DNA of 64,000 nucleotides, taken from contig MVBO01000002.1 of assembly GCA_002261195.1 (NCBI GenBank), positions 497,649 through 561,648 on the forward strand. The letters are read 5' to 3'. The notes beneath the pieces were generated by a model that saw nothing but the letters and a program-made list of their open reading frames with translations, searched no databases and was not told the DNA's origin. Position numbers and translations under genes: made by a program. The DNA comes from Bifiguratus adelaidae. Its lineage: Eukaryota; Mucoromycota; Endogonomycetes; Endogonales. Shown here piece by piece: positions 30,447-42,079 of this stretch (its first letter is position 1; every line of letters begins with the position of its first letter).

Positions 30447-30692
30447 CTATGGAATATAATCGTCCCAATGCTCGCAAGTGTAGCATATTCTTGCGCATTG
30501 AAGTCCGCAGCAAACGAGTGTATGATGCTTGCATTTGGGGCAATGTGAGACCTTGGTGGGTTCAGCGAGACAGAGGAAGCATGTTGGTGGGAATTGAGGA
30601 AGGCGACGATGGTGAAGCTCCTTTAACTTCTTCACGTTGGGACGCAAGAGTCCAACCATGCTTTTATCTTGGGCCATGCATACGGTGTACAT
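30447..30692 (-). CDS. Small cysteine-rich putative zinc-binding protein
   Basis: An 81-residue intronless frame starting at the ATG at 30692. The N-terminal half is basic (VKKLKELHHRRLPQF); the C-terminal half has CFLC-X9-CPKC-X6-CC-X3-C-X3-C-X2-C, a spacing that fits a compact double zinc-binding module. There is no signal peptide. I do not recognise the family. It lies just upstream of, and on the same strand as, the kinase gene, 31 bp from its start, so a shared transcript is conceivable. The dense, regularly spaced cysteines argue that it is a real gene, not a chance frame. Confidence 0.55.
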   Translation of the reverse strand: MYTVCMAQDKSMVGLLRPNVKKLKELHHRRLPQFPPTCFLCLAEPTKVSHCPKCKHHTLVCCGLQCARICYTCEHWDDYIP

Positions 30693-31128
30693 ACGGTGCG
30701 CAATGGGGGACTATTGACCTAAGATTATATACAAAGGCGTGGAGCAGAGTGAGATAAAAAGTTTGTCAAAGCATCATGCAGTGTTCTTGCGCACAAGCAT
30801 CTGGCATGAAATCGTTATTTATTCCATCTCCAAGTTGAAAATGCATGTTGACAAGTTTAGCATTGACAATAGAGATGCATGTGCATTGATGAACATTACG
30901 CGGGTATGAAACCGACGTGTGGCGTATAGATTTGGCTATACTCAATAATGGCCAACCTTGCAGATCAACGCATATCGAATAGTTCTCGTGCATAGTGCCT
31001 CCAAGGCAAGTGAACCATTTCCTTGGGACGATAGCACACGCGGATGTCTACCATAGAGTGGAAATTTGACTTGTATGCACATGCTTTTTACAACACGGAA
31101 AATTTATTCAGTGTTTTATGCATGGCCG
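30693..31128. other. Intergenic spacer
   Basis: Gene-free stretch upstream of the Cys-rich gene and downstream of the secreted protein. I see no supported feature. Confidence 0.4.
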
Positions 31129-31566
31129 TTACAGTTCGTCAATCCAGCGTCTTCTAGGCATGCATTCCGAACAAGCTCCGCAACCTCCACACCACATCCA
31201 TCGCTCTTCAGGCCATGCCATGTATTGATTGTAAAAAGGGTGATGTTCAAAATGTCCTCCGTAAGCCTGCCTACCCCAACCGCATTGGTATCGGGGGTGA
31301 TGTTCGGTCGGACCTTGCCCCGATGCTGCTACAGGTGTGTGCGCTTGCGTTGGTGTTGGCGTCGGTGTCGGCGATTGGACGGGGACTGTGGATGGCGCAC
31401 GTGAGATAGCCGACGGTTCGGCGGACATGGCCTTGTCCGCGTATGTCCAATCAACGGTGAGCACAGTCGTTGGGCTTTGATCGACCGAACGTACACTGCT
31501 GTGTTCCCATACTGGGACACAGCCAACAAGGGCACGGGCACATAGCAAGAAGAAAAGTATCAACAT
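31129..31566 (-). CDS. Small secreted Pro/Thr-rich, cysteine-ended protein
   Basis: A 145-residue intronless frame with a signal peptide (about residues 1-15, LILFFLLCARALVG). A Ser/Thr/Pro linker (about 50-80, with TPTPTPTQ) is followed by an aromatic, His-rich segment (HHPRYQCGWGRQ, FYNQYMAW) and a closing Cys knot-like stretch (WCGGCGACSEC). It is probably secreted and O-glycosylated. I recognise no family. Small size, signal peptide and C-terminal cysteines are the usual profile of fungal secreted proteins of unknown role. It diverges from the MFS carrier gene. Confidence 0.55.
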   Translation of the reverse strand: MLILFFLLCARALVGCVPVWEHSSVRSVDQSPTTVLTVDWTYADKAMSAEPSAISRAPSTVPVQSPTPTPTPTQAHTPVAASGQGPTEHHPRYQCGWGRQAYGGHFEHHPFYNQYMAWPEERWMWCGGCGACSECMPRRRWIDEL

Positions 31567-31857
31567 GCAGACGACATGTTGCTCGCGTCCCTCTAGCCTC
31601 TACATACCATCAGTCTCTATCATCGATCATTCCCAGTTTAGGGACCAAGCACACAAGCTTCCACCGGTCGGCCCATGCACCCTACTCAAGGTCACACAAT
31701 CCCCAGGGCCTGGTTTCCTGAGACTTACCATGTATGGGTTATGTGGTGTTCAGGCCCTGCCTTGAATGGACTAGTATGGATCGCACAGGCACACTGTGTA
31801 TCGTACGGATGCAGAAGGATAAAGTTTTTATCATACCTCAACGGTTTTGCCGTCTCG

Positions 31858-31889
31858 GGCTTTTTCTTTTCTCTTTCTTTTCAGTTGAT
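31858..31889 (+). promoter_or_regulatory. Pyrimidine tract and TTTCAG before the MFS start
   Basis: A long T/C run ending in TTTTCAG lies 6 bp before the ATG. It looks like a 3' splice site, so the leader of the MFS gene may contain an intron. The rest of 31567-31889 shows nothing else. Confidence 0.4.
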
Positions 31890-33584
31890 ATGGCAGAGAA
31901 GGAGCAGCACACGGTGGATACGCTCGAGGTTCCGGTGGCCGCAAGTGACAAGGATACCGAAAGCACCATAAATGTGGATGAGAAGCGCTTGTTGCGCAAG
32001 ATGGATTTCCTCCTTCTACCTATCCTTGGTCTCTGCCAAGTATTCAACTTTTTGGATCGTATCAATATCTGTAAGTTGGTGGCCTGTTCGCGGTATTGAT
32101 GGGCTAAATGATGATCTGCAGCCAATGCTAAGATTGCTGGTCTCACGACGGATTTGCAGCTGACACCTTATCAGTTTGGTTGGGTATTGTCCATCTTTTT
32201 CTTTGGATATATTATTTGCGAGGTCCCGAGTAATGTGGTGATGAAAAAGTGAGTGATAGACGCAGTCTTGCGTTGATCTGCGCTTACCGGACGTAGGTTC
32301 CGTCCTTCTCGATGGATTCCTCTCATCATGTGTACCTGGGGAATGATCGTCATGTGCATGGCGGCTGCCACAAGCTATGCTGGTCTTTTGGTCTGTCGTC
32401 TTATAACCGGTTGTGTGGAATCCGGCATGCTTTGCGGCATATTTTACTACCTGTCTTTCTGGTACAAGAGAAGTGAGATGGGCAAACGCGCCGGCGCTAT
32501 CGTTTGTGCCGTGACCTTGGCTGGAGGTAAGGCTTGAGCGGTCCAAGTGAAGTGAATTCTTACTGAATACTATCATGTCTATAGCCATAGGAGGCTTGTT
32601 GGCAACCGGTATCCAATACATGGATGGTGCTCTTGGGCACAGAGCTTGGTAAGTCAAAATTGAACTCGATGGTGTTACGGTTGGACTCATGCAAATCAAG
32701 GCAATGGATTTTCATCCTCGAAGGTATTCCGTCTATCCTCATGGGCATCTTCGTTTTCTTCTTCCTTCCCGACTTCCCCGGCAGCAAGAACTCTCGCATG
32801 TACTTTTCGGAGGAGGAGTCGACCTTTTTAATCAATCGTCTCAAGGAGGATTACACTGATGCCACGGATCAAAAGATCCACCGCTCAGAACTGGTCAATG
32901 GCTTGATGGATTACAAGATCTGGCTATACACTCTCATCTTCTTTTGTCAATCTTGCCCTGTCTACAGTTTCTCATTCTTCTTGCCGACCATTGTTACAGA
33001 GATGCAAATCACGACGAGCGTGGCGGGAAGTCAGGGTCTTACTGTGCCTGTTTACATTTTTGGTCTCCTCTTCGTTATCCTCTTTTCATGGAGCACAGAT
33101 CGCTTCAAGGAAAGACTTATTCACAACATCATCACCGAGATTGTCTGCATTATTGGCTTCATCATCCTCCTGTCCGTGAAGAGTGCTGGTGTTTTGTACT
33201 TTGCGACTATGTTAGGGACTTTCTGCTTTGCCAGTGCTCCCGCCTTGGTTGCCTGGAACAACGACAACTCCCTGGGTACCACCCGCTCCGCCGTAGCCAT
33301 TGGTCTCATTATTATGGGCGGTAATCTGTCTGGTATGTTGCAATTGCCCATATTACTGCTTTTCTCTAATCGAAATATGCTTTGCAGGTGTTTTGGCGTC
33401 TCAAATGTATAAGGACGCACCATACTATTTTCAATCTCACATGGTCAACTTCTGTCTTCAAGTTGTATCCGTCATTCTTGTCATTATTCTTCGTTCCGCG
33501 CTCAAGGCGGAAAATCGCAAACTAGATGCTATGGCTGCCGAGGGTAAAGAGCTGATCTACGGCGACTTCCGATACAGATTGTAG
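31890..33584 (+). CDS. MFS transporter, allantoate permease/ACS family
   Basis: Plasma-membrane carrier of the anion:cation symporter (Dal5-like) family, with about 12 membrane segments. The ATG at 31890 begins an acidic cytoplasmic tail. Signature sequences: NFLDRINI joined by intron 1 to SNAKIAGLTTDLQL, FFFGYIICEVPSN, CRLITGCVESGMLCGIFYYLSFWYKR (split by no intron), and the cytoplasmic loop FFLPDFPGSK. About five introns, all GT-AG, the last ending GCAG before VLASQMYKDAP. Likely substrates are organic anions such as vitamins, allantoate or tartrate; sequence alone does not decide. Confidence 0.92.
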
Positions 33585-33829
33585 ATGCCTACCTCTGTCC
33601 CCAACCACTCATTATTAACCCTCAATACATGTATCGGTAACATTCGCAAAAGAACTAATTTATTGCGATCTGCAGAAGCAGATCTATCTTCTCTCGATCT
33701 ATACTGCATGTACAAGATGCGACTAAACAAACGGGGCTAATCTAGTTACAAAATGTGGTAGGACAGGAAATATAGCTTGCATGCGGAGCCGTAACTCCGA
33801 AGAAGAACGCGCGGGATTCGGGATTGATC

Positions 33830-36512
33830 CTATACTTGGGTGACACGTTTCAACAGCTTGGCTACATAAGCGTCCATCGAGTCTGTCCATCTCTTCAGTT
33901 GTCCCTTGTTGATGACATAAAGCTCGCCTTTTGGGCGAAGTTCCACCTCGTCGTCGTCCTCTTCCTCTTCCAAGTCCTCATGCAGCGATTCGCCTTCAAT
34001 CACCTTTCTCAAGAACCAAGCGTCGTGTGACACACAGACCACGGCACCCTCGTAACTTTGAAGAGCCTCCACGAGACCATCGATGGTTTGCATGTCCAGG
34101 TGGTTAGTGATTTCGTCGAGTAAGAGGAGGTGCGGACAGTCATAAGCAATGGTGCAGAATGTTATTCTGCTTTTTTGACCGCCTGAAAGCGTAGCGATAA
34201 CATGAGATCCAAATTCGCCTAGTCCGAACCCCCCCAAAGCCGCCCGAATCTCCTTTTCGGTTGCTTCTGGGTGAGCGGCCTTCATGACGGCCAGAGGGGT
34301 GCTGGTGAGATCCAATTGATCCAAGTGATGTTGAGCAAAATAGCCTATTCGGCAACGTGGATTGCGTTTAATGAGGCCCTTGGTTGGCTGATTCGTCCCT
34401 GCTAACAGAGCAATCAGCGTAGATTTGCCACAACCATTTGGTCCCAAGAAAGCAATACGGGAATTGGGCTGAATGTTGAGCAACACGTTTTCCAATGTCA
34501 TGTTAGTGGTTCCGGGAAACCGAAATGAGACATCCTCCAATTGTACAAAGGCTCCAGCTTGTCGTAGCGGTTCGGGATTGGGTATAGTAATTTTGACCGC
34601 TTTCGGACCTTGTTCAACAACAATACCATCGCGCATGCTGTTATGATAGCCAGCCCAATAACTGACTTTAAACCTCTTTCCATCTTCCGTCTTCTCCATC
34701 CCAAGTCGATCGAGTTTCTGCAAAGCAAATTCAGCAACAGCGTAAACAGCTCCTGAACTACCTTTTTGCGGGAAGCGACCTGACCAAGCATCTTGTCGTC
34801 ACCCTTTGAGCGAGCCTGAGAAAGACTATTTTGGATACTATTGTTGATGTGCTGTCGTTTCTTTTCCATGGTCTACAGAACGATCCGTCAATGCTCCATT
34901 CAGCGAAGGGACCAACGACTGCTCACATCTTTCAGCCTCTGCTTCCTCACACGCTGTTCCTCAAAGATGCGTTCATAGTCTTCGAAATTGCCTTCATGAT
35001 ATTTCAGGGATTTGTCCTTGAGAATGATGGTTTCGGTGGTGACTGCAGTGAGGAAGTCGCGGTTATGGGAGACAATAAGAATAGTCTGTTCGACTGGTGA
35101 TTCTTCGACAAGGTAATTTTGTAGCCAAAGCATGGCAGGCAAATCCAAGTGATTTGCTGCGAATTGTCAGGAACAATTGACACTACGCAAGGAGATACTC
35201 ACTAGGCTCATCCAACAGCAGCACATTTGGCTCCATGAATAGCGCTTGAGCAAGCGCGACACGCATTCGCCATCCACCACTGAATTTCTTCACTGGCATG
35301 TCCTGTTGCTCGTCAGAGAAGCCCAAACCTTTGAGAATGCGTCTACATTGGGCTTTTCCGCCTTCGATATCCAATAAAGCAAACTTTTCGAGTACTTCTG
35401 TTACCGTATCATTGACGATTTGCGCAGAAAGATCTCCGGGAGCTTCGGACTCTATCTCCCACGTCGTCTGTTCTTGCTTGAGCAAATCTGCACGTGCGTC
35501 CCAACCTCGTGCGCCGGATCGATGAGCCGCGATCCTCTGGGCACTTTTCAAATCATCTGCTGCGCGTTGCACTCGAATATGATGAACGACTTCGTTCAAT
35601 TGTTCAGATGCTTTAGCGTGTGCGGCATCTTTCTGCACGTTCACGACACCTTGTAGTGCTACACGGAGTATTGAGTAAACTCAGAGCTGATTGGCCCGCA
35701 GATGTTCTAACCATTGGTTTCAGCGATGATCCGCTTGCGTTCCTTGTCCGCCTCCAACACCGTTTCGACGACTGAGAGCGACGTATCATTGACCTCCAAT
35801 TGATCCACATAGAGAAATGTGACGTTTTGCGGTAATCCGATCAAGACATTGTGACCAATGGCTTTCATGAGCGCTATAAATCAAGGTCATGGATGAGATA
35901 CATTCACGGAATAGTTATGAAGCACATACTCGACTTTCCGGCACCATTCGGCCCAACAAAACCGTACCGTACCCCGGCTTTCAGCCGTAACTTTGCATCA
36001 CAAAGCAATTCTCGATCATTGACTTGTAGATTGACTTGCTTGAGGTCAATCTCGGTCGAGTTCACTTCGGTTGTTTCTGTATGGAATCGACTTTGCTGGG
36101 AAATTGCAACAATGGTCGGCTCTTGATTCACCACAGCCGGCGTGACAGTTCTTGGTGTTTCCTTGACGGTCGTTTTAGAATCCGTCTTGTCCTTTTTGGT
36201 CGCTTTCGCGGCGGTCTTTGGCGCGTCCACAGACTTGGTGGGCTTGTCTACTTTGGGTATCTCTTTGATATTTGCTTTTGTTGCTTTGGCAGCTTTTGGT
36301 TTAACTGGTGCTCGATCTTGCGGCATATCTGTGAAGAAGTCTTCAATGTCTTGTAAAGACATGCCAGCGTCGGCCAGATAAGGCTCGGTGCTTCGCCTCA
36401 AGCTGGCTTTGTCTGTTGCAAACGATGTCACACCCCGTACATGTTGCTCTATATCCGAGTCTAGTTTCACACTGCGCTTGGCAAGTGCGTCAAAGAAGGG
36501 CTTAGTATACAT
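33830..36512 (-). CDS. ABC-F family ATPase (GCN20/ABCF3-related)
   Basis: Soluble twin-ATPase of the ABC-F class, acting in translation or ribosome-related control. The N-terminal region (about 1-130) is Lys/Thr/Pro-rich with alanine-lysine stretches. ATPase 1: GFVGPNGAGKSS, split by an intron after the Lys, then FSGGWRMRVALAQAL and LLLDEP joined by an intron to NHLD. The linker (KQRLKD and following Lys/Arg-rich helices) separates it from ATPase 2: FLGPNGCGKSTLIALL, LSGGQKSRITF, LLLDEITNHLD, VSHDAWFLRK. The C-terminal tail is acidic and then basic. About seven exons; the start is the first ATG in frame at 36512. The subfamily is by eye; it is not a membrane transporter. Confidence 0.9.
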
Positions 36513-36776
36513 GGTATCAACCAAGGATCAACACAGAAAAGCAAGAGTTTACACTCGTCACCATCCCCGTCGCTCTGTCCAACGTTTGTGCTGCGCCACC
36601 TAGAGGTTTAGGTGTGGACTGCGGCAGGTGCTTAACGAGTCAATGAGTACAGGAATTGAGCCAAGGAAGTGAGTCAGTGTGATATAGCCTTGTTTTCAGC
36701 AAGCCTTTCCTCCCACTCTTGCGTCTATTTCGTGCACGTGGACCATTCGTCTCACTTGGGTCGTGAGACATTAGCC

Positions 36777-38847
36777 ATGACAACGCGAAGGATATCCTCA
36801 CCTTGGCTGGACGAGCGGTCTACAGAGTCTGGACTGCCACCAGAGGTAGACTCGGAGGGTAATGTGGAATACAAGGTAAGTCAAGCACTAGCGTTGAAAC
36901 TTGCGCTTAACCACGGCAACAGTTGAAGTTAATGGACCCAAGCGTAGAACGCTTCCAGCACTTGGTAACGCAGCTCAAATGGCGCCTTGCTGAAGGCGGA
37001 GGAGAAGCAATGTATGAAATTGGAGTCAGTGACAACGGTTCCTTTGTCGGGCTCTCTCCCATGGAAATGAAGACATCCATTGAGACTCTCCGCAAGATGG
37101 CCGGACTTTTGAATGCAGACGTTTCAATTATTCGTCAAGTCACAGTACGAAAGGCTAGCATGTGTGATCATGCCATCGCAAAGGAAAGAGACGAAGGCAT
37201 GGCGGAAGAAAATACTGTCGTCGAGGCACTTATCCGACGGCGAGTGGCCGAAGATCACTCTTTTATGGATATTCGAATAGCCATTGTCGGAGGGCATGAT
37301 GTAGGCAAATCAACGCTGTTGGGGTACCTCACAAACGGAACCAAGGACAATGGACGAGGGCGAGCCCGACTGAATCTTCTGCGGCATCGACATGAAATCG
37401 AATCCGGTCGCACATCGTCCATCGCTCATGAAATTCTTGGCTTTGATTCCGAAGGTCAACTCATCAGTTACGCCACCACCAACATCTCCACCTGGGAACA
37501 GATTTGCGAGTCGTCTAGTAAAATTATGACTCTATTAGATACATGCGGTTACAGCAAGTATCTTAAAACGACCATATCAGGTCTTTCGGGCTATGCACCA
37601 GATTACGCTTGTTTGGTGGTCTCTGCAACATCCGGGGAAATGACAGATATGACGCGCGAGCATCTTTCCATCGCTGTCATGCTTAATGTGCCAGTCTTTG
37701 TGGTGGTGACGAAAATCGATCTCGCGGCACCTGTCACCATCAAACAAACACTTGAGTCCTTATGGTCTCTACTACAAGCGCCTCCATCGCGCAAGACACC
37801 TGTACTTATTCGCAACGAGGACGATGTGGTGACTACCATTGCTAGTCTTAATGATCGACATCGACAGATTCCAGTCTTCCTATTATCTAGCGTCACTGGC
37901 GCAAACATTCCACTATTGAGCAAGATGTTGAACTTGTTGCCAAAACCCATGCGCAATTACGAGTCTCTCCTCGAGGAAACTGTCGAGTTTCAGATAGAGG
38001 AAGTTTACAATGTACCAGGTAAGTCTCTTGTTGTAATAAGTGGGTGGGAAGGAATGCTGATATCCATGGCGCAGATGTTGGCGTTGTTGTTGGCGGAATA
38101 CTCAGAGCTGGAAGGATAAACATTCTGACTCCGAAATCACAGCGCACGTTCTGGATAGGCCCAAACACCAATGGTCGCTTTGCAAGATGTACAGTGACCT
38201 CTATCCACCGCCACCGCATGTCTACGACCTTTATACATTGCGGTCAGTCTGCTACCCTCGCTCTCACATTTGCTGACGAGGTTGATGACGAGTTTGGGCG
38301 ATTGCAGCGAAGCATGGTTATTCTAGGAACGCGTGCGCCAGTATGCTGCATACAGTTCGAGGCGGATCTATTCGTTTTACATCACCCCACGACGTTGCAG
38401 GAAGGCTCGCATGGCATGGTACACTCTGGAAGCGTTCGACAGATGGTTCGGGTCCGCAAGATTTTCCAATCGGATGATGCAGTTCCAACCTTAGCACAGG
38501 ATACCCCTGCATTGACCAGCTCCACGTCAACTCGCCCACTGTTTTCCACAAAGGATCGTAGAATTTCCCTGCAAGGAACCCATGCGTCTGGTGACGAGGC
38601 CACCAACAACGAGCTGAGCGCAAAGATGGAAAGGACGTTGAGCATGCCAAACCCTTCCGAAAGGACCCATGTATCGACTGGTCTTTTCACCGGCGAGCGT
38701 AGCCGAGTGCTTCTCGAGTTTCTGTACGAACCAAAGTATCTTCGTCTGGACAGCGAAGTGCTCTTCTTGTTGGGCAGTGTGAAATGCATTGGCAAAATTC
38801 GCTCATTGACGCCCTATGAAGCCGACCACGACTCAACTCTTCGATGA
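36777..38847 (+). CDS. GTPBP1/2-like GTP-binding protein
   Basis: Translational-type GTPase related to GTPBP1/GTPBP2, which act in ribosome rescue and mRNA decay. Three exons: the first ends at EYK (intron GTAAGT...CAACAG), and a late intron follows EVYNVP. G1 is GGHDVGKSTLLG, the switch II block is LLDTCGYSKYLKTTISGL, and G4 is VVVTKIDL. The usual catalytic His of the D-x-x-G-H motif is Tyr here (DTCGY). C-terminal beta-barrels follow (VGGILRAGRI, VCCIQFEADL), with a disordered Ser/Thr insert of about 70 residues before FTGERSRVLLEFLYEP. The length fits the family. Confidence 0.85.
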
Positions 38848-38993
38848 TGTGCATAAAGACAATGATTGTATAGCAACCATGTAGATATGTAGATAGACAA
38901 TGAACTCTTATCCATAGCTCAAGATGCGTGAGAAAGTAGCTTAATCAAATTGCCTATCAGTTCATCTCTTTGTCACTCTTCTATTCTACGGCT

Positions 38994-40237
38994 ATGACAA
39001 CGCAACACGTCCCCATCTCTACGCAACTCTCGGTGCCTGCGCGGTTGAACGGCAAAGTCGCCATCGTTACCGGTGCCGGCGGGTAAGTAGCATCTCCTCG
39101 TCCGCTTTCAGGTGCTGATCCTCTTATAGTGGTATTGGGTTTGAGACCGCGTGTTTGATGGCCAGAGAAGGTGCTTACGTTGTCTGTGCCGATATCAACA
39201 AGGTCACGGCCACCAAGACTGTGGAAAGGATTGGAGAGCTCTTTGGGAAAAGCGAGGACGGCAAACCTCGGGCTGTGCCTTCTAAAACGGATGTCTCCAA
39301 GGAAGCCGAGGTGGAGGCGCTGGTGGACTTCGCTGTTGAGACCTATGGTAAGCACACTTTTAGAACTCAGCGTGGTGGATCCTGGGACTTATCGTGATTT
39401 CGCAGGCAAATTGGACATCATGTTCAACAATGCTGGCATTATGCATCCTCAAGACGACAATGCGCTCAATACGGAGGAAAAGATCTGGTAGGTCATGTCG
39501 CTCGTTGACGTGTAATTGCATCTGAATCGCATTGGAAGGGATCTTACCATGGATATCAACGTTAAGGGCGTATGGTACGGTTGCAAATACGCCATTTTGG
39601 CCATGCGTAAGAATGGCGGCGGTAGCATCATCAATACCGCTAGTTTTGTAGCTGTCATGGGTGCTGCTACACCTCAACTCGCTTGTGAGTGTCGTTAGGG
39701 GTCCTTCTGGCATGAAAACTGATGGAAACATTGTCAGATACCGCCTCGAAGGGAGCGGTTCTTGCCATGACGTGAGTATCAATCAAGTTGTCTTAGACGG
39801 AACTGATGAATTGATCCTACAGTCGCGAGCTTGCCATGGTCCATGCTCGTGAGAATATCAGAATTAACTCCCTCTGCCCTGGCCCTATCCGCACACCTTT
39901 ATTGATGGACTTTTTGAATACCCCGGAAAAGAAGAATAGACGTCTGACTCATGTCCCTATGGGTCGATTTGGTGAGTTCCAACTTCGCTGGTTGCAGGCA
40001 GTTTTGCTCATCAAGCTTAGGTGAGGCCATTGAACAAGCACAGGCCGTAGTTTTTTTGGCATCCGGAGAATCGAGCTTTATCACTGGAACAGATTTCCTG
40101 GTCGATGGCGGATTGTCCAATGCTTATGTGGTACGTTTAGCGCAATTGATTATGTTTTCTTGGGTGCTAAGTATGATTGTCTACAGACCGCCGAAGGCGA
40201 CCCCACTGGACCTGTGCCAAGCGGTTTCGCTGCGTAA
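38994..40237 (+). CDS. Short-chain dehydrogenase/reductase
   Basis: Soluble classical SDR of about 280 residues with no leader. Six or so short introns interrupt it; for example the active-site Tyr codon is split as T|AT by an intron (GTGAGTG...TCAG), giving YTASK. Other marks: VTGAGG joined to GIGFETA (cofactor), KLDIMFNNAGIM, SIINTASF (catalytic Ser), NSLCPGPIRTPL and ITGTDFLVDGG. The C-terminal PVPSGFAA tail is short. The profile fits NAD-dependent enzymes of the cis-diol/3-oxoacyl type. Substrate unknown. Confidence 0.9.
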
Positions 40238-40503
40238 GCAACAAATCGAAGGACAAGATACGGCGGTATACCGCACCTGCTTTGCGCATTAATCAAATCT
40301 CATCTGTATATGCTTTCCGTTTGCTGGAAAGCGGCCGTCTGCCTCACGTCGTCATCCCAATGTACATTTTGAGCAGATATAATAGACAGATTTCTAAACG
40401 AGCTTTCATGTCTGCGGATGCCACCAATGAACGGAGGTGACCAGGCTCACAGATCTGTATTACCAAAATAGAGAAAACGATATACATGGATACAAAGCAC
40501 AAA

Positions 40504-41819
40504 TTAACTTCTGCCCCCAACGATGATTTCCTGAAACGAAAGCACAGCCACCACACCTGTACCGACCAGCAACAAAGCTGGACCCCATCTTGAGACAACT
40601 TCCACCCCTACTTGCGCCAACAACGATCCTTTGCCATCCTCCACCTGTTGTGACCATACATTATGCGCGTACCATACCAGCGCAAACTTGATAATAGCGA
40701 AGGTAAGCGGTGAATAACGGTACCGCGACGGTTCAAAATTGATCAAGTACGATACGGCAAATGGCAATACCAACAAGAGGAAGCCATAGCCCAACAATGG
40801 CGTCCAAAATTCGCTATGCAAAACGTAGAAAATGTTGGGCAACGTAAAGTCGTAATCGACAAACCACGATTGAGGCAACGGGAGCCAGTCGGGAATATAG
40901 GCTGGTTTGTCAATGGCCTGGATGTGTATCTGATAATCACGGGGAATGGCGATAAAGAGGTAATATACGTATTCCGCTAGAATAGTGAGCCCCAAGAGCA
41001 AAGCCGAGTTTGACAGGCTCTGTAGCAGAGTGTCAGGCCAAGGAAACCATGGACCGTGTATTCAAACTTACCTGTCGCGTTTCGCTAAATTTTAATTCCA
41101 CTTCTTCCAAACCGAAACCTCGCCGCAACCAATTGTACGCTTCACCGACCTTGTTTTCGACGTACTGTATCACATCATTGGATTTGTTCTCTGCGTATTC
41201 GGTAGCCTTTGCTGCTTTCGATTTGACGCGATCGCTTGCCCTAGCCGCTTTGGATTTGACGGCACTGCCAACCTCGCCGAACGAATGTTTCGCATCCTCA
41301 ATCTCGTCTTGAGCAATGGAAACTGATTCCATGGTGGGCTGGCGTAAGGCACGGACGGTCTTGCGTGCACGACCTCTGGTGTGTTTTTCCTCCGAGTCTT
41401 CCGCATCCGATCCATCAGACCTAGGATACTATGAACTCAGGAATGATACGCTCGTTCCTGTACCTACGCGTTCCGCCCGCGAACACTGCCCCTTCCATAA
41501 GCTGAATCCTTCTCGCTATCGGGTGAAGTCGACTCTAAAGGATGCGTGCGTAAATGCGATCTAGGAAAGAAACTATCAGTTTACATCCTTTACATCCTTG
41601 CAAAACTGCTATACAGCGCCATGATGTAACATACTTGATGGTTTCAATCATGTCTGTCTTGTTGAGACCATCGACACCAATACCCAAATCGTTTGCCAAG
41701 TCTACGACTCCAGTAAGCTCAAGTCGAACCGGTGCGTGCCAGATGCATGACGAAGACCTACCTTGTAATTCCTCCTTCTTTTTACGGTTCAGATACGTGA
41801 TACTTGTCTTTGAAGACAT
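40504..41819 (-). CDS. SAP-like-motif protein with amphipathic linker and membrane segments
   Basis: The ATG at 41819 opens an N-terminal helix-extended-helix of SAP type (GVVDLANDLGIGVDGLNKTDMIETI), interrupted by introns. A charged, Ser-rich linker follows, then an Ala/Lys-rich amphipathic helix region (AVKSKAARASDRVKSKAAKA), and finally about four hydrophobic segments (for example LLLGLTILAEYVYYLFIAI and LLGYGFLLLVLPFAVSYL). The SAP-like start and membrane end suggest a nuclear-envelope or ER protein that contacts chromatin or another membrane; this is inference. Four to five exons. I do not know a named orthologue. Confidence 0.68.
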
Positions 41820-42079
41820 GGTGTGCTAATGTGGCACTTGTTGAGTGAGCTGGCAAGGCGAAACGCGGTTCAAGCGTTCTACTTGGCTAGTTAACGGCAA
41901 TAAGAATAGCCTCAAGATGTCGCCACGCTTCCTCTTTTGGCACTCGCGTCAAAGTGGTCACAAGAAAATCAAAGCGCGTTTTTGGAAGCGCTTGTTCATC
42001 TTGACAGGCGTACAGTGTGAATGGCGGTCGGTATAATGGGACAAGTGTTACATGCTTCTACAGACTATATATACATGGC

